In this document: in pieces, positions 32,581 to 39,365 of the stretch
How positions within the stretch are numbered: the first letter of the stretch is position 1
Layout of the letters: each line of letters begins with the position of its first letter
Assembly (NCBI GenBank): GCA_964362925.1
Contig: CAYIGA010000002.1
Location: 1 to 49,675 of the forward strand
Reading direction: 5' to 3'
Source of the DNA: JANLIQ01 sp964362925
GTDB lineage: Bacteria > Patescibacteriota > UBA1384 > 2-12-FULL-50-11
Length of the DNA: 49,675 nt
Made by a program: the position numbers and the translations under genes
Notes under the pieces: model-generated
What the model was told of the DNA's origin: nothing
Seen by the model: the letters and a program-made list of their open reading frames with translations, nothing else
The model's database searches: none

Positions 32581-33018
32581 ATGATTGGTTGGCTAATAAA
32601 CAAATGGCATAACTGGATGGCGATGCCCAAGCACGATGCGTCTTGGCACGAACAAGATTTAGCCGACGAAATCGCCGAGCTAAACGAGGAAACTAGCACT
32701 CTGAAGCGGTGGAGCGAATTAAGCGATGTTGTTTATACCTGTACGCGTGGCAAATGGAGCGGTCACGATTTAAAATTTCCGTATAGCATTTGGAAATTCT
32801 ATTTCGGTCTTATTTATATGTTTCCTAAGTATTCAGGCCGTTCGTTATTTTATCGTCGAGCGGGGAAAAAACTTAAAACTACGGTTGAAATTCGCGAAGT
32901 TCGTAATCCGAAAAAGATCGACAAATTACACCATATTGCCGAGAAGTACGGTCTAGACAAGCCCAAGTTTCAGGCCATATGTGAAAAACAGTTGCGGCAC
33001 TGGTTGCTCCTGCCGTAG
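32581..33018 (+). CDS. Putative MazG-like protein
   Basis: A 145-residue soluble protein. Residues about 22-52 (WHEQDLADEIAELNEET, then WSELSDVVYTCTRG) match the EExxE...ExxD helical metal-binding pattern of MazG-like/all-alpha NTP pyrophosphohydrolases. The second half is basic and aromatic and unlike standard MazG. The ATG lies four bases after the tRNA-Gln 3' end, with no ribosome binding site, so the message is probably made from the tRNA transcript. If the family is right, it would hydrolyse noncanonical or excess nucleoside triphosphates; this is tentative. The following 177 nt contain only the next gene's promoter. Confidence 0.6.
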   Translation: MIGWLINKWHNWMAMPKHDASWHEQDLADEIAELNEETSTLKRWSELSDVVYTCTRGKWSGHDLKFPYSIWKFYFGLIYMFPKYSGRSLFYRRAGKKLKTTVEIREVRNPKKIDKLHHIAEKYGLDKPKFQAICEKQLRHWLLLP

Positions 33019-33117
33019 AAAATATTGATCAAGTCCGACACGGCGAAACCAGACCGGACGAACGGCGACTTCTTCAGCTGACATAAGCCGACAATTCATA
33101 GCCCACGGCAATTAATC

Positions 33118-33146
33118 TTGACTGTCCTCCAAGTCGGGTCTAGTGT
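33118..33146 (+). promoter_or_regulatory. Promoter upstream of small membrane peptide
   Basis: TTGACT (33118-33123), exact 17-nt spacer, TAGTGT (33141-33146), about 50 nt before ATG 33196. Confidence 0.55.
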
Positions 33147-33195
33147 TGAGCTGATGTTGCTGACAGAATTCACTCGTCCTCACTTACTCTAAAAG

Positions 33196-33366
33196 ATGAA
33201 CAAGGTTTTTTATGGTTTGGCGGTGGTGATAGCAGTGGTGTTAATAGTTTTGGGCGTCCTGGCCAGTCGTCAATCGACTGCCCAAACCGACTCAATCAAA
33301 AATGGCGACTCTTTTAACGCCGACCAGCTTCAAGACGCCGCCAAAAAACAGCCAGCGCCTAATTAA
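33196..33366 (+). CDS. Small single-pass membrane peptide
   Basis: A 56-residue product: a short N-terminus MNKVFYG, a 17-residue hydrophobic helix LAVVIAVVLIVLGVLAS, then a soluble polar tail (SRQSTAQTDSIKNGDS and following) ending QPAPN. This is a signal-anchor or signal-peptide arrangement with the tail probably outside. A good promoter lies 50 nt upstream and AAAAG precedes the ATG. No family is recognised. It lies between the MazG-like gene and the P-type ATPase, which makes an ATPase regulatory micropeptide conceivable but unsupported. Confidence 0.55.
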   Translation: MNKVFYGLAVVIAVVLIVLGVLASRQSTAQTDSIKNGDSFNADQLQDAAKKQPAPN

Positions 33367-33416
33367 TTTAATCAGTAACTTCGATCTGCCATCCGCCAAC
33401 GGACGGAGGTGGAGAA

Positions 33417-33433
33417 AAGCGAGCGAAGCGACA
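33417..33433 (-). repeat. 17-nt dispersed repeat in ATPase upstream region
   Basis: Exact reverse complement of 15023-15039. It is preceded by a CCGCC/GGCGG-like palindromic stretch, as at the other site. The remainder of 33367-33540 shows no certain promoter for the ATPase. Confidence 0.6.
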
Positions 33434-33540
33434 TTTCGTAAATCCTGGCCGTGCTGTCGAGGGAGCCGATTTAGGATATCGTGGTATTAAATGGTATCCT
33501 TAAATTCAACTGATATTGAAAATCCCGGTCGGTAAATCGA

Positions 33541-36246
33541 ATGCCTAATCGCTTTAATGCCCGGAGCTCCCCGGATTGTTTTTGGTCGGAAACTAAAACA
33601 GCAGTCTTAGCCGAATTGGGCGCTAGCGAGCATCACGGCTTGGAGAATCGAGAAGCGTCCCGTCGCCTGGCCGCGCACGGTAAGAACGAATTAAAAAAAA
33701 CCGACCGACCATCACCGGCCAAACTATTAATCCGTCAGCTTAAGAGCCCGTTTGTCTATATATTGCTCGCCGCTGCCGCCATTTCTTTGTTCGAACGGCA
33801 GTGGACCGAATTGGCGGTGATAATGTTCGTCGTCATTGTCAACAGTGTCATCGGTTTTATTGAAGAGTATCGGGCCGAACAGACCATCAGCAAACTGCGC
33901 AGTATTCTCGCTCCGCAAGCCCGGGTTATCCGAGAATCGGTTGAACAGAAACTGAACGCTCGGTATTTAGTAGCAGGCGACATCATTATAATTGAAGCCG
34001 GCGACCGCGTTCCGGCCGATGCCCGGATACTTGAAGCCCGGTCATTGCGCGTTAATCAGGCGCCACTAACGGGCGAGTCGGTGCCGGCTCACAAACGCGA
34101 CACGATAGTCTCGGCGGCATCAGCTTTACTGGATCGAGACAACATGCTTTTTTTGGCAACGCTGGTTGTCTCCGGACGGGGTGTGGCGGTGGTGACATCA
34201 ACCGGTATGGGAACCGAGCTGGGTAGTATCGCCCGGGAAGTCTCGGGCGTTAAGGAACCGCCGAGTGATTTGCAGAGAAAGCTAAAAAAATTGGGCAGCT
34301 CACTCCTTCTCGCGGCGATTGTTTTAGCGTTGATCTCTTTTGTGATCGGTTGGTCAAGCGGCGTCCCGGTACTGGAAATGTTTCAAACGACACTGGCTTT
34401 GTTAGTTTCAGTCGTACCGGAAGGACTGCCGATCGCCCTGACCGTGACCCTTTCCGTTGGTCTGACCAGATTGTTTCACCGCCACAGTCTCATTCGCCAG
34501 CTGTCGGCCACGGAAACACTCGGCAGTATCACAACGCTCTGCGTCGATAAAACTGGAACTCTGACCGAAGGAGCAATGATGGTCGAAAAAATTGTTCTGC
34601 CCGGGGGCGAGTTTTCGGTTTCTGGCCGAGGGTTTGATCTGTCGGGATCATTTTTTGAATCTGACAGCAAAATCACAGCCACGAAAATACCGGCGCTAGA
34701 TTTAATTTTGAAACTGGCCAGTTTAGCAACGATGTCCGCCATTTCTAAGGACGACTTACTAAAAAATCGGGCTCGACAGCTAACCGATCCAACCGAAACG
34801 GCGTTGGCGGTCGTGGCGGCCAAAGCCGGTTACTACGCCTTTGAGCGAGAAAGAGAATATCCGGAACTGCTGGAAATTCCCTTCGATCAAGAATTACGCT
34901 ACTCGGCTTCAATTCACAAATTCAATAATCATCACCGAGTCATCGTCAAAGGTTCGCCAGAGCGACTGATCGCTCTTTGCGATCATCTGGCCGACGCTAA
35001 AAAACGGCGCCTCCTAAAAACCGATAGCGACAATCTTACCAGTCAAGCCGATTCTCTGGCCGCCAGCGGCTATCGGATCGTCGCCCTTGCTTACGCCGAT
35101 TATCCGGTCGCTACTGGTATCAACGTCGGTTTGGTTAAACACCTGACTTGGGTCGGTTTTATGGCGATGGTCGATCCAATTCGTCCCGAAGCCAAGAAGG
35201 CGATTGACTCTGCTCTTGAAGCGGGAGTGCGAACGATCATGATTACCGGCGACCATTTGCTGACTGCCGCTCATATCGCCCGCAAACTTGGTCTGGATAG
35301 TCAAGGCGAAATTATCCATGCCCAGGATTTGGTCGATCACGATTTGGCCAGAGTTTCGGTCATCGCCCGGGCTTCGCCCAAAGACAAGCTGTTGATCATT
35401 GAGCGTCTGCAACGCCACGGCGAGCTGGTGGCGATGACCGGCGACGGCGTCAACGACGCTCCGGCTTTGAAGAAAGCCGACATCGGCGTAGCTATGGGTC
35501 GCGGCGGCAGTGACATCGCCGTCGAAGCGTCGGACATGGTTCTGCTCGATGATAATATTACCGGTATTATTTCGGCGATTGCCCAGGGTCGATTGATTTG
35601 GGAAAACATCAAAAAAATCGTTTATTATCTCGTCTCGACCAGCTTGGGGGAGATCTTAGTCATCACCGGCGCTCTAATGCTTGGCTGGCCTTTGCCGGTG
35701 CTAGCGATCCAAATTTTGTGGCTGAATTTAGTCACCGACGGTGTCACCTCCGTGGCCCTAGCAGTCGAACCGGCCGAGGAGGATTTAATGAAACGTCCAC
35801 CCAGAAACCCGACCGAGGCGATTCTGTCACTTTCGACTTTTGGCCGAATGATGCTGGTGTCAGTCGTGATGGCGCTGGGGGCGCTCTTTGTCTTTGATCG
35901 CTTTGCCCAGGATCCGGTTTACGCTCGTTCGGCCACCCTGACGACGCTGGTCTTTTTTCAACTATTTAACCTGTTTAATAGCCGTTCGGCGACGGCCTTG
36001 GTTTTCGCAATCAGGGCCTCCGGTAATCGGTGGCTACTGTTGATGTTTGCCATTTCGTCGGTCTTGCAACTCGGCGCCATTTACATACCGGCCGTGGCTG
36101 GCGTTTTGGGCTTGACGGCTCTAGATTGGTCAACGCTAGTTATTTGTCTAGCGGTTGCTGGCTCGATTGTAATAGTTGATGAATTGCGTAAACTGGGGCG
36201 AGTAATGATGCTGTCTTGGGCTAAAGCCCAAGCGGTGTTTGAATAG
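33541..36246 (+). CDS. P-type (P2) cation-transporting ATPase, Ca2+-like
   Basis: Membrane pump, 901 residues. Domains in order: cation-ATPase N-terminal domain (HGLENREASRRLAAHG), M1-M2, actuator with LTGESVPAHK, M4 PEGLP, phosphorylation site DKTGTLTEG (Asp336), nucleotide domain with VKGSPERL, hinge TGDGVNDAPALKKADIG, then M5-M10 with NLVTDG in M6. PEGLP plus NLVTDG matches SERCA/PMR1-type Ca2+ pumps, although Mn2+, Na+ or H+ cannot be excluded. Downstream a response regulator starts two bases after its stop, suggesting coupled expression. No ribosome binding site precedes ATG 33541. Confidence 0.92.
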   Translation: MPNRFNARSSPDCFWSETKTAVLAELGASEHHGLENREASRRLAAHGKNELKKTDRPSPAKLLIRQLKSPFVYILLAAAAISLFERQWTELAVIMFVVIVNSVIGFIEEYRAEQTISKLRSILAPQARVIRESVEQKLNARYLVAGDIIIIEAGDRVPADARILEARSLRVNQAPLTGESVPAHKRDTIVSAASALLDRDNMLFLATLVVSGRGVAVVTSTGMGTELGSIAREVSGVKEPPSDLQRKLKKLGSSLLLAAIVLALISFVIGWSSGVPVLEMFQTTLALLVSVVPEGLPIALTVTLSVGLTRLFHRHSLIRQLSATETLGSITTLCVDKTGTLTEGAMMVEKIVLPGGEFSVSGRGFDLSGSFFESDSKITATKIPALDLILKLASLATMSAISKDDLLKNRARQLTDPTETALAVVAAKAGYYAFEREREYPELLEIPFDQELRYSASIHKFNNHHRVIVKGSPERLIALCDHLADAKKRRLLKTDSDNLTSQADSLAASGYRIVALAYADYPVATGINVGLVKHLTWVGFMAMVDPIRPEAKKAIDSALEAGVRTIMITGDHLLTAAHIARKLGLDSQGEIIHAQDLVDHDLARVSVIARASPKDKLLIIERLQRHGELVAMTGDGVNDAPALKKADIGVAMGRGGSDIAVEASDMVLLDDNITGIISAIAQGRLIWENIKKIVYYLVSTSLGEILVITGALMLGWPLPVLAIQILWLNLVTDGVTSVALAVEPAEEDLMKRPPRNPTEAILSLSTFGRMMLVSVVMALGALFVFDRFAQDPVYARSATLTTLVFFQLFNLFNSRSATALVFAIRASGNRWLLLMFAISSVLQLGAIYIPAVAGVLGLTALDWSTLVICLAVAGSIVIVDELRKLGRVMMLSWAKAQAVFE

Positions 36247-36248
36247 AG

Positions 36249-36617
36249 ATGTGGCAAAAGACGATTTTATTGGTCGAGGATAATGAAGAATTGCGTCGGC
36301 TCTATAAAGAGACGTTTCATCGGAATAATTTTGCTGTTTTCGAGGCCGGTGATGGCCAAACGGCCATCGACACCGCTCTGATCCATCGACCCGATTTAAT
36401 TCTCCTTGATTTAATGCTACCTAAACAAGGCGGGCTGGGAGCGCTCAAGGTCTTTCGGAGTTTGCCGGAGTCCAAGCACACCCCGATTATTATTTTAACC
36501 GCCTTGCCTAATCCCGAGTACAAAGACCAGGCCGAAGGCCTGGTTCAGGGGTATTATTTGAAAACCGAAATTACGCCGAAAGAATTAGTCGCCAAAGTCC
36601 GAGAACTGCTTGGGTGA
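36249..36617 (+). CDS. Single-domain response regulator (REC)
   Basis: A 122-residue CheY-like receiver without output domain. It has the acidic pair (ILLVEDNEE, E10-D11), phospho-acceptor Asp54 in ILLDLMLP, Thr84 in IILTA, and Lys105 in GYYLKTE. All receiver residues are present, so it should be phosphorylatable. It overlaps in expression with the P-type ATPase (two-base gap). The pairing of a pump and a stand-alone receiver is unusual. No histidine kinase is nearby, so its phosphodonor is unknown. Confidence 0.9.
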   Translation: MWQKTILLVEDNEELRRLYKETFHRNNFAVFEAGDGQTAIDTALIHRPDLILLDLMLPKQGGLGALKVFRSLPESKHTPIIILTALPNPEYKDQAEGLVQGYYLKTEITPKELVAKVRELLG

Positions 36618-36636
36618 AACTCCTCGACTGTCAACC

Positions 36637-36785
36637 TATTCTTCGCCGGAATACCACATCTGGCAAAGCGTCGATGTCGCCCGCCCACCGGCTGGCTCGC
36701 TCCTTCGTAGTCAGAGCCCTCATCGTCATCATCGCGGCAGTCGTTGAAGAAGCTGCGACGGGCGAAGAAGCCCGTGGAGCTTCAT
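36637..36785 (-). repeat. 150-bp dispersed element, copy B
   Basis: Full copy in opposite orientation to copy A. On the plus strand it runs TATTCTTCGCCGG to GGAGCTTCAT. It lies between the response regulator and tRNA-Glu. A TAGAAT box (36793-36798) begins eight bases after it and might serve the tRNA. Confidence 0.88.
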
Positions 36786-36845
36786 TTTCAGTTAGAATAT
36801 GACCAGCTGGCGGCTTGACGGCTTTTTGCTGGTCAGCTTATTGCT

Positions 36846-36923
36846 GGCGCGTTCGTCTAGTCGGTCTAGGACGCTTGGTTCTCAACCAAGAAACCACGGG
36901 TTCGAATCCCGTACGCGCCGCCA
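36846..36923 (+). tRNA. tRNA-Glu(CTC)
   Basis: The acceptor GGCGCGT (36846-36852) pairs with ACGCGCC (36913-36919), discriminator G, and CCA is encoded (36921-36923). The anticodon stem CTTGG/CCAAG carries loop TTCTCAA with anticodon CTC at 36881-36883. The T arm contains GGTTCGAATCC. The 18 nt at its 3' end recur at 37004-37021 with one mismatch. Confidence 0.95.
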
Positions 36924-36959
36924 GGTTGTTATCTGGATTCGAACGGGCCTGAACACGAG

Positions 36960-36977
36960 AAAGCCCGGGGGGCTTTT
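36960..36977 (+). terminator. Terminator after tRNA-Glu
   Basis: AAAGCCC (36960-36966) pairs with GGGCTTT (36970-36976) around GGG, followed by a T. It is short but well placed, 37 nt after the tRNA. Confidence 0.6.
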
Positions 36978-37003
36978 GAGTCATCAAGCCCAGGGTCGGA
37001 GGC

Positions 37004-37021
37004 CGAATCCCGTACCCGCCG
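37004..37021 (+). repeat. Duplicated tRNA-Glu 3' end
   Basis: CGAATCCCGTACCCGCCG differs from the tRNA-Glu 3' end (36903-36920) at one base. It looks like a tRNA remnant or an attachment-site-like direct repeat, and directly abuts repeat copy C. No integrase is adjacent. Confidence 0.7.
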
Positions 37022-37053
37022 GAATACCACATCTGGCAAAGCGTGGAGCTTCA
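37018..37053 (-). repeat. Internally deleted copy C of the 150-bp element
   Basis: Consists of the two ends of copy B joined exactly at GCAAAGCG|TGGAGC; about 105 interior bases are missing. A short CGT microhomology is available at the joint. It provides the sequence just upstream of the TATAAT of the next gene. Confidence 0.85.
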
Positions 37054-37065
37054 TTTAAAGGGGCG

Positions 37066-37071
37066 TATAAT
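37066..37071 (+). promoter_or_regulatory. -10 box with leaderless spacing
   Basis: TATAAT (37066-37071) ends seven bases before ATG 37079, as at the M16 gene. No good -35 was found. Confidence 0.6.
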
Positions 37072-37078
37072 AAATCTT

Positions 37079-37966
37079 ATGGAGCTGATTGTTTTCTGGC
37101 TAATGCCGGTGCTGTTATTAATCGTACTGATATTTTTAACTCTCCAAATCACCAAAGACCGTAAATTAGCCAAACTTTATGCTGTTGAACCGCTAGAATT
37201 ATTAATCAAAGGCTGGCAAGTGGCCCGGTTTGAGCCAGACAATCAAACGATAAAACGAATTTTCAAACTCTTGGCGATGGCTAATCTTTCAAAGGGAACA
37301 CTGCTCGAACAGGTGATTGTCTCGGCGGCTCGATCGTTCCGTCTCCAGTCGAAAGCGATGAGCGCGATGTTAGTCGAACATCGGTCAATTGGCCCGTTGG
37401 CCGAACAATTCATCTTGGAAACAAGCGCCAAAAACCAATCGGTCTTAATCGGACCTTTGGAACAAATTGAAGAATTGGTTGACGACGAAAAAATTGCCAA
37501 ATACCGCCACTTATCCCAAAAATCAACCGAAAGCGGCTACCTGAGCTTAACCGTTGCGACTAGCTTTATCCATGGCAGTAAACAGAAGTCCATCCGGCAC
37601 CAAATCGAAGGACTAGTCATTTTAGAACCAGTTATTGACGAAAAACAACTGGCCAAGCTTCAAAACATAAGCCAAGAGCTGGCTCGTTTTCTAACTGTCC
37701 TGCCAGTCGGCTTGGCGACGCATTTGTACAACCAAGTGTTTCCCGACCAAGCCCATTTTAGCGTTCAAGCCAAAGAGTTAGAGACGATTTTACCGCCCAA
37801 ATTTGCCGAGGTCGATTTAGACAAAGCCAGAGTCGTCGGTGGCGCCGACTTAGTCGCTCGACATCAGGCCTTGCGGGTCTGGCAAAGGCGCTTCAGCTGT
37901 GTCCTGGTCAGTCGTAACCCCGAAGACCGGGATTTGCCAGTCAACCCTGTTACCGAACTCCTATGA
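37079..37966 (+). CDS. Unrecognised membrane-anchored protein
   Basis: A 295-residue protein starting with a single hydrophobic helix (LIVFWLMPVLLLIVLIFLTL), then a soluble, helix-rich region. I recognise no motifs. Features include alternating charged helices, a region with a LATHLYNQVF stretch, and no cysteine pairs. The topology suggests N-out/C-in or a membrane-tethered cytoplasmic protein. ATG 37079 is fixed by the -10 box; a longer open frame upstream would run into repeat copy C. The TGA stop overlaps the start of repeat copy D. Confidence 0.7.
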   Translation: MELIVFWLMPVLLLIVLIFLTLQITKDRKLAKLYAVEPLELLIKGWQVARFEPDNQTIKRIFKLLAMANLSKGTLLEQVIVSAARSFRLQSKAMSAMLVEHRSIGPLAEQFILETSAKNQSVLIGPLEQIEELVDDEKIAKYRHLSQKSTESGYLSLTVATSFIHGSKQKSIRHQIEGLVILEPVIDEKQLAKLQNISQELARFLTVLPVGLATHLYNQVFPDQAHFSVQAKELETILPPKFAEVDLDKARVVGGADLVARHQALRVWQRRFSCVLVSRNPEDRDLPVNPVTELL

Positions 37967-38009
37967 AGCTCGCCCGGGTTTCCGCCCGTGGCATTCTCGC
38001 GAAGAATAA
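37963..38009 (+). repeat. Short variant D of the 150-bp element
   Basis: Starts ATGAAGCTCGCCCGGG like copy A, keeps the hairpin (CGGG-TTTCCG-CCCG), and ends CGCGAAGAATA. Most of the interior is missing and diverged. It overlaps the stop of the preceding gene. Confidence 0.7.
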
Positions 38010-38019
38010 CATTACACTT

Positions 38020-38060
38020 ACAACCCAACACTGAAGGACAGTCCTTCAGTGTTGGGTTGT
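38020..38060. terminator. Perfect 19-bp stem hairpin between membrane gene and hisS
   Basis: 38020-38038 pairs perfectly with 38042-38060 around a CAG loop. A T-poor tail (TTGAG) follows, and a TTTTT run appears only further on (about 38070), so it may be a bidirectional terminator or a repeat. It lies just upstream of the hisS -35. Confidence 0.6.
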
Positions 38061-38072
38061 TTGAGTTCGTTT

Positions 38073-38101
38073 TTGGCTTAATTGCCCTGGTCGGGTAAAA
38101 T
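38073..38101 (+). promoter_or_regulatory. hisS promoter with leaderless spacing
   Basis: TTGGCT (38073-38078), 17-nt spacer, TAAAAT (38096-38101), then six bases to the GTG start. Confidence 0.65.
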
Positions 38102-38107
38102 GAGGTA

Positions 38108-39364
38108 GTGAATAAAGAGCTCTTACAATCGTTGTCGGGTTTTCGTGATCAACTTGAGCCGAGCAAATCGGCGATTTTAGATCAGCTAAAAAAAATCTTT
38201 CAGAGTTACGGTTATCAGGAGTTAGAAACACCAGTCATCGAGAAACAAGAGATATTATTGGGTAATTACGGCGACGAAGCCCAAAAATTACTTTATTTAT
38301 TTAAGGATAACGGTCAGCGCCAAGTCGGTCTCCGCTACGACCTGACTGTACCCTTAAGCCGATATGTGGCCGGAAATTATCAAGAGCTAGCCTTGCCGTT
38401 CAAGCGCTTTGAGATCGGACCAGTCTTCCGAGCGGAAAAGCCCCAAGCGGGACGTTTCCGTCAATTTACCCAGGCCGATATCGATATTGTTGGTTCTGAA
38501 GGTGGAGAAAGGGAAATTTTGGAAATTGTCGCCGCGGTCGAAGAAGCTTTTAATCTAAAGCTAACTTGCTTGATAAACGACCGACAGATTATCGCGGCGG
38601 TCTTTAGGGAGCTAAAAATTCCGCTTGAAATACAAGCCCGCTTACTCCGTTTGCTCGACAAAAAAGACAAAATCAAACCCGAACGTCTCGGCAAGGAGTT
38701 AGGAGACCTAGGGCTAACGGCCGTTCAAAAAAAAGCCGTCAACGGTCTTTTTCTCATCGACGACGAGCCGTTTGATGAGCTCAAAAGTTTGCTCGGCTCA
38801 TTCGAAGCGCTTGAGAATCTGAAAGGACTAGTTAAATATAGCCAGTTGCTTGGCCTAAAAATGAAGTTTGACCTATCGATGGTTCGAGGGCTAGATTATT
38901 ACACTGGCACGATTATGGAATGGATTGATCAGTCCTATGGCGGCGGCACCCTCATTGCTGGTGGTCGTTACGACGGCTTGGTCGATAGCTTAATCGGCCA
39001 GAAATTGCCGGCGGTCGGCATCTCGTTTGGCGTCGATCGAATCGGTGAAGTGATCCAACTTCAAGCGCCGGAAACTTTGTTTATCGCTTGTCTGCCAGAA
39101 ACAGAAGTGGAATCACGCCGCTGGGCCAACGAAATGAGGGAAAAAGGCCAGCGAGTCGAAGTTTACCTCGATTCAACTGTCGAGCTTGGTAAACAGATTA
39201 AATTCGCCGACAGGCGCGGCTATAAAACGATTATAATCCCCCTCGAAGAGGAGTGGAAAAAAGGTCAGGTCGCCGTTAAAAATCTCGAAACTGGCCAGCA
39301 GGAAGCTGTCAAGCGTGACGAAATTTCCGCCCTTGAAATTTCAAGCAAGGAGCGAGCAAACTAA
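38108..39364 (+). CDS. hisS: Histidyl-tRNA synthetase
   Basis: Class II synthetase, 418 residues, normal for the bacterial form. It has YQELETPVIEKQE near motif 1, GLRYDLTVPLSRYVAGN, motif 2 RFEIGPVFRAEKPQAGRFRQ split around the loop, HisA-type MVRGLDYYTG, motif 3 AGGRYDGL and a C-terminal anticodon-binding alpha/beta domain. The start is GTG 38108 six bases after a -10 box, so leaderless. ileS follows after one base; AAGGAG inside the hisS end may serve ileS. Confidence 0.96.
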   Translation: MNKELLQSLSGFRDQLEPSKSAILDQLKKIFQSYGYQELETPVIEKQEILLGNYGDEAQKLLYLFKDNGQRQVGLRYDLTVPLSRYVAGNYQELALPFKRFEIGPVFRAEKPQAGRFRQFTQADIDIVGSEGGEREILEIVAAVEEAFNLKLTCLINDRQIIAAVFRELKIPLEIQARLLRLLDKKDKIKPERLGKELGDLGLTAVQKKAVNGLFLIDDEPFDELKSLLGSFEALENLKGLVKYSQLLGLKMKFDLSMVRGLDYYTGTIMEWIDQSYGGGTLIAGGRYDGLVDSLIGQKLPAVGISFGVDRIGEVIQLQAPETLFIACLPETEVESRRWANEMREKGQRVEVYLDSTVELGKQIKFADRRGYKTIIIPLEEEWKKGQVAVKNLETGQQEAVKRDEISALEISSKERAN

Positions 39365-39365
39365 C

